Of a stretch of 64,000 bases of DNA, positions 1 to 8,525 are shown in pieces. How positions within the stretch are numbered: the stretch's first letter is position 1; every line of letters starts with the position of its first letter. A program made the position numbers and the translations under genes. The DNA lies in NCBI GenBank assembly GCA_947498595.1, contig CANMKX010000003.1, positions 1 through 64,000 of the forward strand, read 5' to 3'. The notes under the pieces are model-generated. The model saw only the letters and a program-made list of their open reading frames with translations, searched no databases and was not told where the DNA came from. The DNA is from an uncultured Aquimarina sp. (GTDB lineage: Bacteria > Bacteroidota > Bacteroidia > Flavobacteriales > Flavobacteriaceae).

Positions 1-2340
1 GGAGTTCAAGGTATTCAAGGAAATACAGGTGCTACTGGGGCACAAGGTATCCAAGGTAATATAGGTGCTACTGGAGCTCAAGGTATTCAAGGAAATACGG
101 GTGCTACTGGAGCACAAGGTATCCAAGGAAACACGGGTGCTACTGGAGCACAAGGAAATATAGGAGTTACTGGTGCTACTGGAGCGCAAGGAATCCAAGG
201 AAATACGGGTGCTACTGGAGCGCAAGGTATCCAAGGAAACACGGGTGCTACTGGAGCACAAGGTATTCAAGGAAACACAGGTGCTACTGGTGCACAAGGT
301 ATTCAAGGAAATACAGGTGCTACTGGAGCGCAAGGTATTCAAGGAAATACAGGTGCTACTGGAGCTCAAGGTATTCAAGGAAATACGGGTGCTACTGGAG
401 CGCAAGGTATTCAAGGAAACACGGGTGCTACTGGAGCGCAAGGTATTCAAGGAAACACAGGTGCTACTGGTGCGCAAGGTATTCAAGGAAATACAGGTGC
501 TACTGGAGCGCAAGGTATTCAAGGAAATACAGGTGCTACTGGTGCACAAGGTATTCAAGGAAATACGGGTGCTACTGGAGCGCAAGGTATTCAAGGAAAC
601 ACGGGTGCTACTGGTGCACAAGGTATTCAAGGAAACACAGGTGCTACTGGGGCGCAAGGTATTCAAGGAAACACAGGTACTACTGGAGCACAAGGTATTC
701 AAGGGAATACAGGTGCTACTGGTGCACAAGGAATTCAAGGAAACACAGGTGCTACTGGTGCACAAGGTATTCAAGGAAACACAGGTGCTACTGGGGCGCA
801 AGGTATTCAAGGAAACACAGGTACTACTGGAGCACAAGGTATTCAAGGGAATACAGGTGCTACTGGTGCACAAGGAATTCAAGGAAACACAGGTGCTACT
901 GGGGCACAAGGAATCCAAGGGAATACAGGAGTTACAGGTGCTACTGGAGCTCAAGGTATCCAAGGAAATACGGGTACTACTGGAGCACAAGGTATCCAAG
1001 GAAATACAGGTGCTACTGGAGCTCAAGGTATTCAAGGAAATACAGGTGCTACTGGGGCACAAGGAATCCAAGGAAACACGGGTGCTACTGGTGCGCAAGG
1101 AAATATAGGAGTTACTGGTGCTCAAGGTATTCAAGGGAATACAGGTGCTACTGGTGCACAAGGAATTCAAGGAAACACAGGTGCCACTGGTGCACAAGGT
1201 ATCCAAGGAAACACAGGTGCTACTGGAGCACAAGGAAATATAGGAGTTACTGGTGCTACTGGAGCACAAGGAATTCAAGGAAACACAGGTGCTACTGGAG
1301 CACAAGGAATTCAAGGGAATACAGGTGCTACTGGAGCGCAAGGTATTCAAGGAAATACAGGTGCTACTGGAGCTCAAGGTATTCAAGGAAATACAGGTGC
1401 TACTGGGGCACAAGGTATCCAAGGTAATACAGGTGCTACTGGAGCTCAAGGTATTCAAGGAAATACGGGTGCTACTGGAGCTCAAGGTATTCAAGGAAAC
1501 ACGGGTGCTACTGGAGCGCAAGGTATTCAAGGAAACACAGGTGCTACTGGTGCGCAAGGTATTCAAGGAAATACAGGTGCTACTGGTGCTCAAGGTATTC
1601 AAGGAAATACGGGTGCTACTGGTGCACAAGGTATTCAAGGAAATACGGGTGCTACTGGAGCTCAAGGTATTCAAGGAAACACGGGTGCTACTGGAGCGCA
1701 AGGTATTCAAGGAAACACAGGTACTACTGGAGCGCAAGGTATTCAAGGAAACACAGGTACTACTGGAGCGCAAGGTATTCAAGGAAACACAGGTACTACT
1801 GGAGCGCAAGGAATCCAAGGTAACACAGGTGCCACTGGGGCACAAGGTATCCAAGGAAACACAGGTGCTACTGGAGCGCAAGGTATTCAAGGAAACACGG
1901 GTGCTACTGGAGCGCAAGGAATCCAAGGGAATACAGGTGCTACTGGTGCGCAAGGTATTCAAGGAAACACAGGTGCTACTGGTGCGCAAGGAATCCAAGG
2001 AAACACAGGTGTTACTGGGGCACAAGGTATTCAAGGAAACACAGGTGCTACTGGTGCGCAAGGTATTCAAGGAAATACAGGTGCTACTGGTTCACAAGGT
2101 ATTCAAGGAAACACAGGTGCTACTGGAGTTCAAGGAATCCAAGGGAATACTGGTGCTACTGGTGCACAAGGTATCCAAGGAAACACAGGTACTACTGGAG
2201 CTCAAGGTATCCAAGGAAACACAGGTGCTACTGGAGCTCAAGGTATTCAAGGAAATACAGGTGCTACTGGGGCACAAGGTATCCAAGGTAATACAGGTGC
2301 TACTGGAGCTCAAGGTATTCAAGGAAATACGGGTGCTACT
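1..2340 (+). repeat. 36-bp tandem repeat array encoding collagen-like triplets
   Basis: About 65 head-to-tail copies of a 36-bp unit, without spacers, fill this stretch. The reading phase of 9 bp (Gly-X-Y) is never broken. Most units stay at 36 bp; a GVT insertion near 928 (+9 bp) and a missing GAT near 1117 (-9 bp) shift the period but not the frame. Longer blocks recur: one of about 144 bp is tandemly duplicated (near 605 and 749), and another appears near 1381 and again 864 bp later. This suggests expansion by unequal crossover or slippage. Assembly of the copy number from short reads would be unreliable. Confidence 0.95.
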
Positions 2341-2883
2341 GGAACCAACGGTACAAATGGGGCTACTGGAGCAACAGGTGCCACTGGAGATCCTGCTACA
2401 AATATTGTAACCAACTTAGTTCAAAATACGACATCAGGTGTTATTACATATACTAATGAAAATAGTCCTACTCCAGATACTCAAACCGCTAATGTTGTTA
2501 GTACCAATACTAATAATAGTATTTCTGTAGGTACAGATGGAGGAGCCTTCTTCTCTAGCCCTATAAAAGCTATGGGTAAAGTTGCAGGAAACGGTACTCC
2601 ATTTAAAATTATGGGAGCTTCTGTAACTAGAATAAATGAAGGTGATTATCAAATAACATTTAATAATGCAATGCCGGATGCTAATTATATTATACAATTA
2701 GCAACAATAGATTGTGGTGGTGATTGTCCTGGAAATACAACAGCTAATTACGATGACCCTGGTATTACTTATTATGCTCAAACAACAACAGGGTTTAGGA
2801 TCAATATTGGAGATAGTGATAACGGAACTAATCAAAAAGATGATATTGATTTAGAATTTATGTTCACCGTATTAGACTTTTAA
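1..2883 (+). CDS. Collagen-like Gly-X-Y repeat surface protein (5' end outside window)
   Basis: Frame 1 is open without a stop from base 1 to the TAA ending at 2883, giving 960 visible residues; no start lies in the repeat, so the true start is upstream of the window. Residues 1 to about 780 are uninterrupted Gly-X-Y triplets built from a 12-residue unit [12 protein letters not shown], with GNI, GVT and TGT variants. Residues about 781-960 form a non-repetitive Thr/Asn-rich C-terminal domain with [10 protein letters not shown] followed by [10 protein letters not shown] at the end. Bacterial collagen-like proteins form triple-helical stalks at the cell surface, and that role is inferred here. 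No T9SS sorting domain is visible at the C terminus. The next gene starts 3 bp later. Hydroxyproline-dependent stability is not expected; Thr and Gln fill the Y positions. Confidence 0.9.
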   Translation, partial: GVQGIQGNTGATGAQGIQGNIGATGAQGIQGNTGATGAQGIQGNTGATGAQGNIGVTGATGAQGIQGNTGATGAQGIQGNTGATGAQGIQGNTGATGAQGIQGNTGATGAQGIQGNTGATGAQGIQGNTGATGAQGIQGNTGATGAQGIQGNTGATGAQGIQGNTGATGAQGIQGNTGATGAQGIQGNTGATGAQGIQGNTGATGAQGIQGNTGATGAQGIQGNTGTTGAQGIQGNTGATGAQGIQGNTGATGAQGIQGNTGATGAQGIQGNTGTTGAQGIQGNTGATGAQGIQGNTGATGAQGIQGNTGVTGATGAQGIQGNTGTTGAQGIQGNTGATGAQGIQGNTGATGAQGIQGNTGATGAQGNIGVTGAQGIQGNTGATGAQGIQGNTGATGAQGIQGNTGATGAQGNIGVTGATGAQGIQGNTGATGAQGIQGNTGATGAQGIQGNTGATGAQGIQGNTGATGAQGIQGNTGATGAQGIQGNTGATGAQGIQGNTGATGAQGIQGNTGATGAQGIQGNTGATGAQGIQGNTGATGAQGIQGNTGATGAQGIQGNTGATGAQGIQGNTGTTGAQGIQGNTGTTGAQGIQGNTGTTGAQGIQGNTGATGAQGIQGNTGATGAQGIQGNTGATGAQGIQGNTGATGAQGIQGNTGATGAQGIQGNTGVTGAQGIQGNTGATGAQGIQGNTGATGSQGIQGNTGATGVQGIQGNTGATGAQGIQGNTGTTGAQGIQGNTGATGAQGIQGNTGATGAQGIQGNTGATGAQGIQGNTGATGTNGTNGATGATGATGDPATNIVTNLVQNTTSGVITYTNENSPTPDTQTANVVSTNTNNSISVGTDGGAFFSSPIKAMGKVAGNGTPFKIMGASVTRINEGDYQITFNNAMPDANYIIQLATIDCGGDCPGNTTANYDDPGITYYAQTTTGFRINIGDSDNGTNQKDDIDLEFMFTVLDF

Positions 2884-2886
2884 TTT

Positions 2887-3588
2887 ATGAAAACATCTTT
2901 CTTTATAATAGCATTATTATCATCTCTGTTTGCGATTTCACAAATAGATAATAATGCTATTATGAGAATTACAAATCTTACTTCAGCAGAAAGAATTAGT
3001 ATTTTATCTCCCAATGAAGGTAGTGTCGTTTATGATACAGATCAAAATCGTTTATATCAATATACAAATACTGGTTGGTTAGAGTTATCAACGAATTTTG
3101 GAAATGTATATGTTGGAGCTTTTCAAATTAATGCTGCGGGAAATATTAATATTACAGGAATACCTTTTCAACCGTCTTCAATAACCTTCACTGCTGCTGC
3201 TAATATTGAATCTTTCAATTTAGATAACGATAATGGTACAATCAATAATGACAGAGGTATTAGAAATTCTTTTGGAACTATGAATGGTTTTGCTAGAAAT
3301 GATTCAGGTACAATAACTCAACAAGTAATATTCATTGGAGCTCATGGAAATTCAATTAACGACATTTCTAGATATTCTTCCAATTCAAATTCTATAGGTG
3401 TTAGGTACGGAGATCAAAATGGTAACCTACTAGGTAGGATTACAGGAAGTTTAACTTCTTTCAATAGTAATGGTTTTTCGATAAACGTAAATTATATAAA
3501 TGGTACTGAATCTAATCCTGGCCAAAATGTATCCCCTGCCGATGTTAATAATGAAGGGTTAATAGTATTATACACAGCCTACAGATAA
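2887..3588 (+). CDS. Secreted protein with GSVVYDT-type module, unknown function
   Basis: This 233-residue protein begins with a clear signal peptide (about residues 1-19, ending AISQ). Near residues 45-68 it carries GSVVYDTDQNRLYQY followed by GWLEL, a short module also found in the next gene as GSMVYNVQQKG...FDGTNW. Such modules are common in secreted flavobacterial proteins resembling tail-fibre or adhesin tips. The remainder is Asn/Gly/Ser-rich and probably beta-structured. It starts 3 bp after the collagen-like gene and lies 15 bp before the next, so co-transcription is likely. A surface or matrix accessory role is inferred from position only. No sorting domain or catalytic motif is visible. 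Confidence 0.75.
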   Translation: MKTSFFIIALLSSLFAISQIDNNAIMRITNLTSAERISILSPNEGSVVYDTDQNRLYQYTNTGWLELSTNFGNVYVGAFQINAAGNINITGIPFQPSSITFTAAANIESFNLDNDNGTINNDRGIRNSFGTMNGFARNDSGTITQQVIFIGAHGNSINDISRYSSNSNSIGVRYGDQNGNLLGRITGSLTSFNSNGFSINVNYINGTESNPGQNVSPADVNNEGLIVLYTAYR

Positions 3589-3603
3589 CTTAAAATTCTT
3601 AAA

Positions 3604-5007
3604 ATGAAAAGAATACATATATGTTTATCATTCATCATCACATTTATAATTCCATCATTTTTAATTGCTCAAATAGATGCTAATTCAGTTTTAGGAATTC
3701 CACAGACGTTAAACACTGTAGAAATGAATGGCATAACAGGTGCCACAGAAGGTTCAATGGTTTATAATGTACAACAAAAGGGGATTTTTATTTTTGACGG
3801 AACAAATTGGGTTTCAACAAGTAATAGTAATTGGTTAATTAATGGGAATAACGGTACTACAACTGCTGACTTTTTAGGTACAATTGATGATATTCGAATG
3901 CAAATTCGTTCTAATAATTTACCTATACTTGAATTTGGACGTAGGCAAACTCTAGGTTTAACTCAAGCTTTCCCTGATTATACTGATAATGATCAACCAC
4001 TTGTTCATGTTAATGGTAATGGTAATATAGCTGCACTGCAATTTGCAGCAGCTGGAGCTGATTTTTATAAACCAATGTTTTTTACAACTGCAAACGGTAG
4101 TTTTAGATTAAAAGGAAGTTCTGGAGGGACAGATTTATTTGAAATAGGTTCTGGTGGTCCTACTAATGATGGTCGCCTAGAGTTTATTATTGGAGATGAT
4201 GGTGCAGAACCGATTATATTTAAACGCTACGATTTTAGAAACGGCCAATTTCATAAAGAATTATTTCGAGTACAAGGAAGTAGTAATTCAGCTGATGCTA
4301 GAACTAGATTTGGTATTAACATAAATACTGCTGAAGTTCCTGTTGATACAGGATATGATGATAGTCAAGCTGCATTCAATATAGCTAATTCAACTTTACA
4401 AATAGAAGGTTCTATTTCAAAATCAATAATAACGACTACTGGTAACTTAACATTAACAGAAGATCATCATACAATTGTTTTAGGTGGAAATCATACCATT
4501 ACCCTACCTCCTGCTAACTCATGTAGAGGAAGAATATATGTCGTAAAAAACCCAAACACTAATGCTACTAATATTTCTAATTACACAAATTTAAATAGCG
4601 TTAATAATATTAATACAATTAACAACAATTCTGTTCTATGGCTACAAAGTGATGGAACTAGATGGCAACAAATAAACAATATCTCAACTGTAAATAGTGG
4701 AAATGTTACTGCTAATGAATCACTACGAATAATTAGAGGAAATGTTAATAATAATGGTTCTACAGCACAAGGAACAGGTTTCACAGTAGTAAGGACTGCA
4801 ACAGGAAGACATACTATAACATTTAATACTGCATTTGGAGGTGTCCCTAGTTTTACTGCAAATGTATTAGAAGTGAATGGATCTGATGATAATTATGTTA
4901 GTATTTTATCTATATCTGCAACTCAAATCAGAATAAATATTTTTGATGGTAATTCTTCCAGTTTTGAAGATTCTCAATTTTCTTTTATAGCTATTGGTCC
5001 TCAATAA
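3604..5007 (+). CDS. Secreted beta-rich surface protein, unknown function
   Basis: The protein has 467 residues with a signal peptide (about 1-22, ending LIAQ). Residues about 45-68 repeat the GSMVYN/FDGTNW module of the preceding gene. Around residues 280-320 is a stretch with HTITLPPANSCRGRIYVVKN, a beta-strand pattern frequent in flavobacterial tail-spike-like secreted proteins. The last 95 residues (HTITFNTAFGGVP ... FSFIAIGP) resemble the C-terminal domain of the collagen-like protein two genes upstream, which has [10 protein letters not shown] at the equivalent place. A strong terminator follows, so this is probably the last gene of the collagen-like operon. Function is not known; a fibre-associated adhesin is a reasonable guess. 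Confidence 0.75.
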   Translation: MKRIHICLSFIITFIIPSFLIAQIDANSVLGIPQTLNTVEMNGITGATEGSMVYNVQQKGIFIFDGTNWVSTSNSNWLINGNNGTTTADFLGTIDDIRMQIRSNNLPILEFGRRQTLGLTQAFPDYTDNDQPLVHVNGNGNIAALQFAAAGADFYKPMFFTTANGSFRLKGSSGGTDLFEIGSGGPTNDGRLEFIIGDDGAEPIIFKRYDFRNGQFHKELFRVQGSSNSADARTRFGININTAEVPVDTGYDDSQAAFNIANSTLQIEGSISKSIITTTGNLTLTEDHHTIVLGGNHTITLPPANSCRGRIYVVKNPNTNATNISNYTNLNSVNNINTINNNSVLWLQSDGTRWQQINNISTVNSGNVTANESLRIIRGNVNNNGSTAQGTGFTVVRTATGRHTITFNTAFGGVPSFTANVLEVNGSDDNYVSILSISATQIRINIFDGNSSSFEDSQFSFIAIGPQ

Positions 5008-5026
5008 CAAGCAAAAAACAATATTT

Positions 5027-5071
5027 AAAAAAAAGCTATAATTCTGAATAACAGAATTATAGCTTTTTTTT
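5027..5071 (+). terminator. Rho-independent terminator after collagen-locus operon
   Basis: A 20-bp perfect stem (5027-5046 with 5052-5071) with a 5-base loop, flanked by A8 and T8 runs, ends transcription after the 467-residue gene. Confidence 0.9.
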
Positions 5072-5250
5072 CTTTCACAATTCTTTATATTCTTCATCAA
5101 AACTATAACACTCTCACATACAACACTTACTGTTCTTCCGTACATTTTTTTATTTTAAAAAAAACAACATTTAGATGTAAGTTAAAATGTCATTTATCGA
5201 CAAAAAAGTGTATTTCAGCGGTAGCGCAGAGGATTTACACAGAAAAAGAG

Positions 5251-5280
5251 TTGTCAGATTAATAGATTTGGTTAAATTTG
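5251..5280 (+). promoter_or_regulatory. Bacteroidota-type promoter for the T9SS type B protein
   Basis: TTG at 5251-5253 is followed after exactly 19 nt by TAAATTTG at 5273-5280, matching the Bacteroidota -33/-7 pattern (TTTG, TAnnTTTG). The ATG lies 48 bp downstream of the -7 box. Confidence 0.65.
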
Positions 5281-5328
5281 TCCTTATATTAATTACTTGA
5301 AAACCATAAACATAACCTAAATTCATTT

Positions 5329-6501
5329 ATGAAAAAGTTTTATTACATATTTGGTTTATTCTTCGCATTAATTCTGAATGCTAATGCTCAAGAAATCGCT
5401 TTTCATAATTTTGGAAATATTCAAATACATGATCAAGGTTCTGTTGGTTTTCACACAAATGTAATTAATGATGGTACTTTTGATCAAAATTTAGGTAAAA
5501 CTGGTTTTTATCACGACACAGAGAACATCACTATCTCAGGTAATAACAAACCTATATTTCATGATGTAGAAGTTGATGTTCCAGAAAACATTTTCATTCA
5601 AACTCCTGTTGGAATTACAAATTTCTATGAATTTATCAGTGGAAAGGCTTTCACACCTAGAGATTTAAATAGTCAAGCTAGGGATGAACCTGCTACGTTA
5701 CATTTCATAAATGATTCTCCATATTTAGGAGAAAATGATGAGAGACATGTAGATGGTTATGTATCTAATACAGGTAATTTAGATTTTACTTTTCCTATTG
5801 GAGATGACTTTAGATTAAGACCGCTAAGTATTGAAAATAATGCCTCTGTAAATACTTCTAGAGCTGCTTATTTTTTTGAAAACCCTAATTTCCCAAATAC
5901 ATTCCCAAGAGTATTTAATACTTCAAATTTTGATTCTACTCTTTTTGGAGTTAGCCTATTTGAATTTTGGGATTTAGATGGAAACATCGAAACACGAGCG
6001 ACTTTAACTTGGGATGATAATAGTAATATTCCATTTCTTGTTGAGGATATAAATAATTTAAGAGTTGTTGGTTGGGATGAAGATACTAATCAGTGGGTAA
6101 ATTTGGGAATGACAACTGTAACTGGTGACATTAATTTTGGAAGTATCACTTCTGAGAATTTTATACCGAATCAGTATACTGTTCTAACTTTTGGTTCGTC
6201 TACGGAACTAATCGATGGAGATTTTGAAATTTTCACAGGTATCTCTGCTAATGGAGATGGTAGAAATGATACTTTTATTATTAGAGGTATTGAACAATTC
6301 CCAAACAATCAATTGTCAATTTTTAATCGATGGGGTGTTGAAGTATACAATACCACAGGATATAACAATGATTGGTCAGGAATTTCTGAAGGTCGAGCTA
6401 CAATTGCAAAAGGAGCTGAATTACCAGCAGGTACTTATTTTTATGTCTTAAAAATTAATGGTCAAAAAGATCGTTCTGGTTATATCTATTTAACTCGATA
6501 A
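5329..6501 (+). CDS. Secreted protein with T9SS type B (gliding-motility) C-terminal domain
   Basis: This 390-residue protein has a signal peptide (about 1-20, ending NANAQ), a beta-rich middle region, and a C-terminal domain from about residue 302. That domain reads NGDGRNDTFIIRGIEQFP, then LSIFNRWGVEVYN, and ends GTYFYVLKING...GYIYLTR. This is the classic gliding motility-associated C-terminal domain used for type IX secretion, type B sorting. The product is therefore predicted to cross the outer membrane through the T9SS and be released or surface-anchored. The passenger has no enzyme motif that I recognise. It has its own promoter and ends directly against the convergent GNAT gene. Confidence 0.88.
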   Translation: MKKFYYIFGLFFALILNANAQEIAFHNFGNIQIHDQGSVGFHTNVINDGTFDQNLGKTGFYHDTENITISGNNKPIFHDVEVDVPENIFIQTPVGITNFYEFISGKAFTPRDLNSQARDEPATLHFINDSPYLGENDERHVDGYVSNTGNLDFTFPIGDDFRLRPLSIENNASVNTSRAAYFFENPNFPNTFPRVFNTSNFDSTLFGVSLFEFWDLDGNIETRATLTWDDNSNIPFLVEDINNLRVVGWDEDTNQWVNLGMTTVTGDINFGSITSENFIPNQYTVLTFGSSTELIDGDFEIFTGISANGDGRNDTFIIRGIEQFPNNQLSIFNRWGVEVYNTTGYNNDWSGISEGRATIAKGAELPAGTYFYVLKINGQKDRSGYIYLTR

Positions 6502-6930
6502 TTAAAGGTTCTTTTTAACAAAATGATATCCTAATATATTGTACCCTTCATTTAAATAAAATTTATGGGAAGGATGATTAGAGACGTAACTATCAAGTTC
6601 ACTTGTTTCACATCCTTTACTTTTTGCATAAGAATATATCCAAGAAAATAGTTTTTTACCTATTCCCATATTCCTATATTGACCATTAATATATACATGA
6701 TCTGGTTGACAAGATTTTCCAGCATAATGTCTAGTCATAAACCACATTCCAAATACACCTATCATTTTCCCATCTAAAAAAATTCCTCTACACTCATAAT
6801 TCTGATCAAACATATCAGAAAAACGTTCAAATAAAATTTCATCTGAGAATTGATTTCCCATTAATTCTTGAATAAATGGTATTATTAATTCTATATCTTT
6901 TTTTGCTATTTTTTCAAAAGCGAGATTCAT
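6502..6930 (-). CDS. GNAT family N-acetyltransferase
   Basis: A 142-residue single-domain GNAT protein. The acetyl-CoA loop region is at about residues 85-97 (QYRNMGIGKKLFSW, matching the Q/R-x-x-G-x-G/A pattern), and the C-terminal beta-strand/helix part contains SHKFYLNEGY, typical of GNAT motif B. The substrate cannot be deduced. The gene is convergent with the T9SS protein, its stop codon lying immediately beside that of its neighbour, and there is no obvious hairpin between them. Confidence 0.85.
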   Translation of the reverse strand: MNLAFEKIAKKDIELIIPFIQELMGNQFSDEILFERFSDMFDQNYECRGIFLDGKMIGVFGMWFMTRHYAGKSCQPDHVYINGQYRNMGIGKKLFSWIYSYAKSKGCETSELDSYVSNHPSHKFYLNEGYNILGYHFVKKNL

Positions 6931-7065
6931 GTTTCTTTTTTCGCTAAAATAATTATATTTTTAGCAGCAAATTTAAAAGCTTTCTTAAAAAGTTAGTTTT
7001 AACTATATACATCATCAGTTTTGAAAAGCTACTGCGTTTATAGATTTACTAGTTCTATTTTTTTT

Positions 7066-7800
7066 ATGCATTGTCGTAATTTTATTTTAAATAGCATACT
7101 AGGTATCTTCTTCTTTTTTTCAATAAATTCATACACGCAATCATCTGCTTCTAAGTTCTCTACTCAAGAATTACTAGGAAAGAAAACTCCTACTCTAGAA
7201 GGTAATGGTTATAAACTACGGAAAGAAGCTAGTCGTGCCTTTTTAAAAATGAAAAAGCATGCTGCCAAAGATGGCATTAATATAAAAGTAGTTTCTAGTT
7301 ATAGAAGCAACTCCCATCAAAACAGAATATGGACTCGCAAATACAAACGCTTTAGAAAGCAAGGTTTTGCCCCTATGAAAACTATTGAAAAAATAATTCA
7401 ATACTCTACAATTCCTGGGACTTCTAGGCATCATTGGGGAACCGATTTAGATATCATAGATGGCAATCAAAAAAGACCTAGAAATGTACTGTTGCAAAGA
7501 AACTTTAACCCTAAAGGAGCATATCGAAAATTAAAAATATGGATGGATAAGCATGCCCATACTTATGGATTTTATTTAGTATATACAAATAAAAAAAATA
7601 GAAGAGGTTTTAAATATGAGCCATGGCATTATACATATGCTCCACTTTCTGTTCCGATGCTAAAAGCTTATAATAAACTTAACATTTCAGAAGAATTAAA
7701 AAACGATATCATTCTTGGTAGTGACTATTTTTCGGAAGAATTTATAAAAAAATACATCTTTGAGAATATCTTAGATATAAATCCCAAATTATTATTGTAG
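7066..7800 (+). CDS. M15 family D-Ala-D-Ala carboxypeptidase/endopeptidase (VanY-like)
   Basis: From the ATG at 7066 the protein has 244 residues with a signal peptide (about 1-24), so it acts in the periplasm on peptidoglycan stem peptides. The zinc-site motif SRHHWGTDLD (residues 120-129) fits SxHxxGxxxD, and EPWHYTY near residue 190 supplies the catalytic Glu and third His ligand. The frame is open back to a TTG at 7021, which would add 15 residues; the ATG gives a more compact signal peptide and is preferred. The family trims peptidoglycan D-Ala ends; exact bond specificity is not visible. A CAP lipoprotein follows 45 bp downstream. Confidence 0.88.
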   Translation: MHCRNFILNSILGIFFFFSINSYTQSSASKFSTQELLGKKTPTLEGNGYKLRKEASRAFLKMKKHAAKDGINIKVVSSYRSNSHQNRIWTRKYKRFRKQGFAPMKTIEKIIQYSTIPGTSRHHWGTDLDIIDGNQKRPRNVLLQRNFNPKGAYRKLKIWMDKHAHTYGFYLVYTNKKNRRGFKYEPWHYTYAPLSVPMLKAYNKLNISEELKNDIILGSDYFSEEFIKKYIFENILDINPKLLL

Positions 7801-7845
7801 ATTAGTTACGACTAATAAATTGTATACCCAAAATCATTTTATACT

Positions 7846-8331
7846 ATGAAAACCCCTTTTATTAAATTTTTAATCCTACTTATTTTAAGTGCTAATATTT
7901 CGGCATGTTCAAGCAGTGATGACAGCACAGAACCAGATCAACAAAATGGAGATCCAGTAGACACCACTATCGTACAAGAAATTCACAGTTTAGTTAACGC
8001 ACATAGAGCTAGTTTAAATCTAGTTACTTTAGAATATAATGACTTTACGGCTACTTTGTCTGTTGAGCACTCTCAATACATGATCGAGCAAGGACAAATT
8101 GGTCATGATAACTTTGGAGATCGTTTTAATCGTTTACGTGATGAAGTTAACGCTATAACTTCTGGAGAAAATGTAGCTGCTTTTCAGAGATCTGCTCAAG
8201 AAGTAGTTACTGCTTGGTTAAACAGCTCTGGTCACCGTGCTAATATTGAAGGTGATTACACACATACAGGAATAGCAGCTGTAAAAGATGCAAATGGTAG
8301 ATATTATTTTACACAGATATTTTATAAATAA
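7846..8331 (+). CDS. CAP (SCP-like) domain lipoprotein
   Basis: 161 residues with a lipoprotein signal ending ANISAC (Cys21), then an Asp/Ser/Gln-rich linker and a CAP domain. CAP signatures are visible: LVNAHRASL, EHSQYM, SGENVA and WLNSSGHRANI, with the conserved His and Glu residues. Bacterial CAP-domain proteins are secreted or envelope-anchored; molecular activity is generally unclear. It lies 45 bp after the M15 peptidase and is followed by a strong terminator, so the two may form a small envelope operon. Confidence 0.88.
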   Translation: MKTPFIKFLILLILSANISACSSSDDSTEPDQQNGDPVDTTIVQEIHSLVNAHRASLNLVTLEYNDFTATLSVEHSQYMIEQGQIGHDNFGDRFNRLRDEVNAITSGENVAAFQRSAQEVVTAWLNSSGHRANIEGDYTHTGIAAVKDANGRYYFTQIFYK

Positions 8332-8347
8332 TAAGATCATTTTATGC

Positions 8348-8389
8348 AAAAAAGCGTTTACATATCTATATGTAAACGCTTTTTTTTAT
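8348..8389 (+). terminator. Rho-independent terminator after CAP lipoprotein gene
   Basis: An 18-bp stem (8348-8365 with 8368-8385) with a 2-nt loop and a T-tract follows the TAA at 8331 closely. Confidence 0.9.
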
Positions 8390-8464
8390 TAAACTCTATC
8401 GTTTTCGGTATATTAATGATGCATTGTTCTCCTTTAATTTTTATTCATATTACTTCTAATATTG

Positions 8465-8472
8465 TAAGTTTG
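8465..8472 (+). promoter_or_regulatory. Candidate -7 box for gpmI
   Basis: TAAGTTTG fits the Bacteroidota TAnnTTTG -7 pattern, 53 bp upstream of the gpmI ATG. No convincing -33 TTTG is present at the usual spacing. Confidence 0.4.
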
Positions 8473-8525
8473 TAAATCGCCTACAGTTAAGGCTTAATAG
8501 CATAATCACTTCTAAAGTAAAAAGA

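Larger units (their letters stand above)
5008..5328. other. Intergenic region, 321 bp: terminator plus promoter
   Basis: This gap holds the terminator at 5027-5071 and a promoter at 5251-5280 for the T9SS-sorted protein. The 180 bp between them shows no coding potential or clear structure. Confidence 0.6.

Noticed and set aside
173..1108. Long Leu/Lys/Val/Gln-rich reading frame in frame 2 of the repeat
   Set aside because: It is the second frame of the 36-bp repeat, which has no stop in that phase. The Gly-X-Y frame covers the whole region, continues into a normal C-terminal domain, and has sensible composition.
2092..2322. Minus-strand Ser/Thr-rich frame opposite the repeat
   Set aside because: It is the antisense reading of the repeat, with no independent start context.
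1..2340. CRISPR array based on the 36-bp repeat length
   Set aside because: Units are contiguous with no spacers, code for Gly-X-Y triplets, and no cas genes are nearby.
1253..2410. A second long frame-2 reading frame in the same repeat
   Set aside because: Same reason; its unit is the same shifted repeat.
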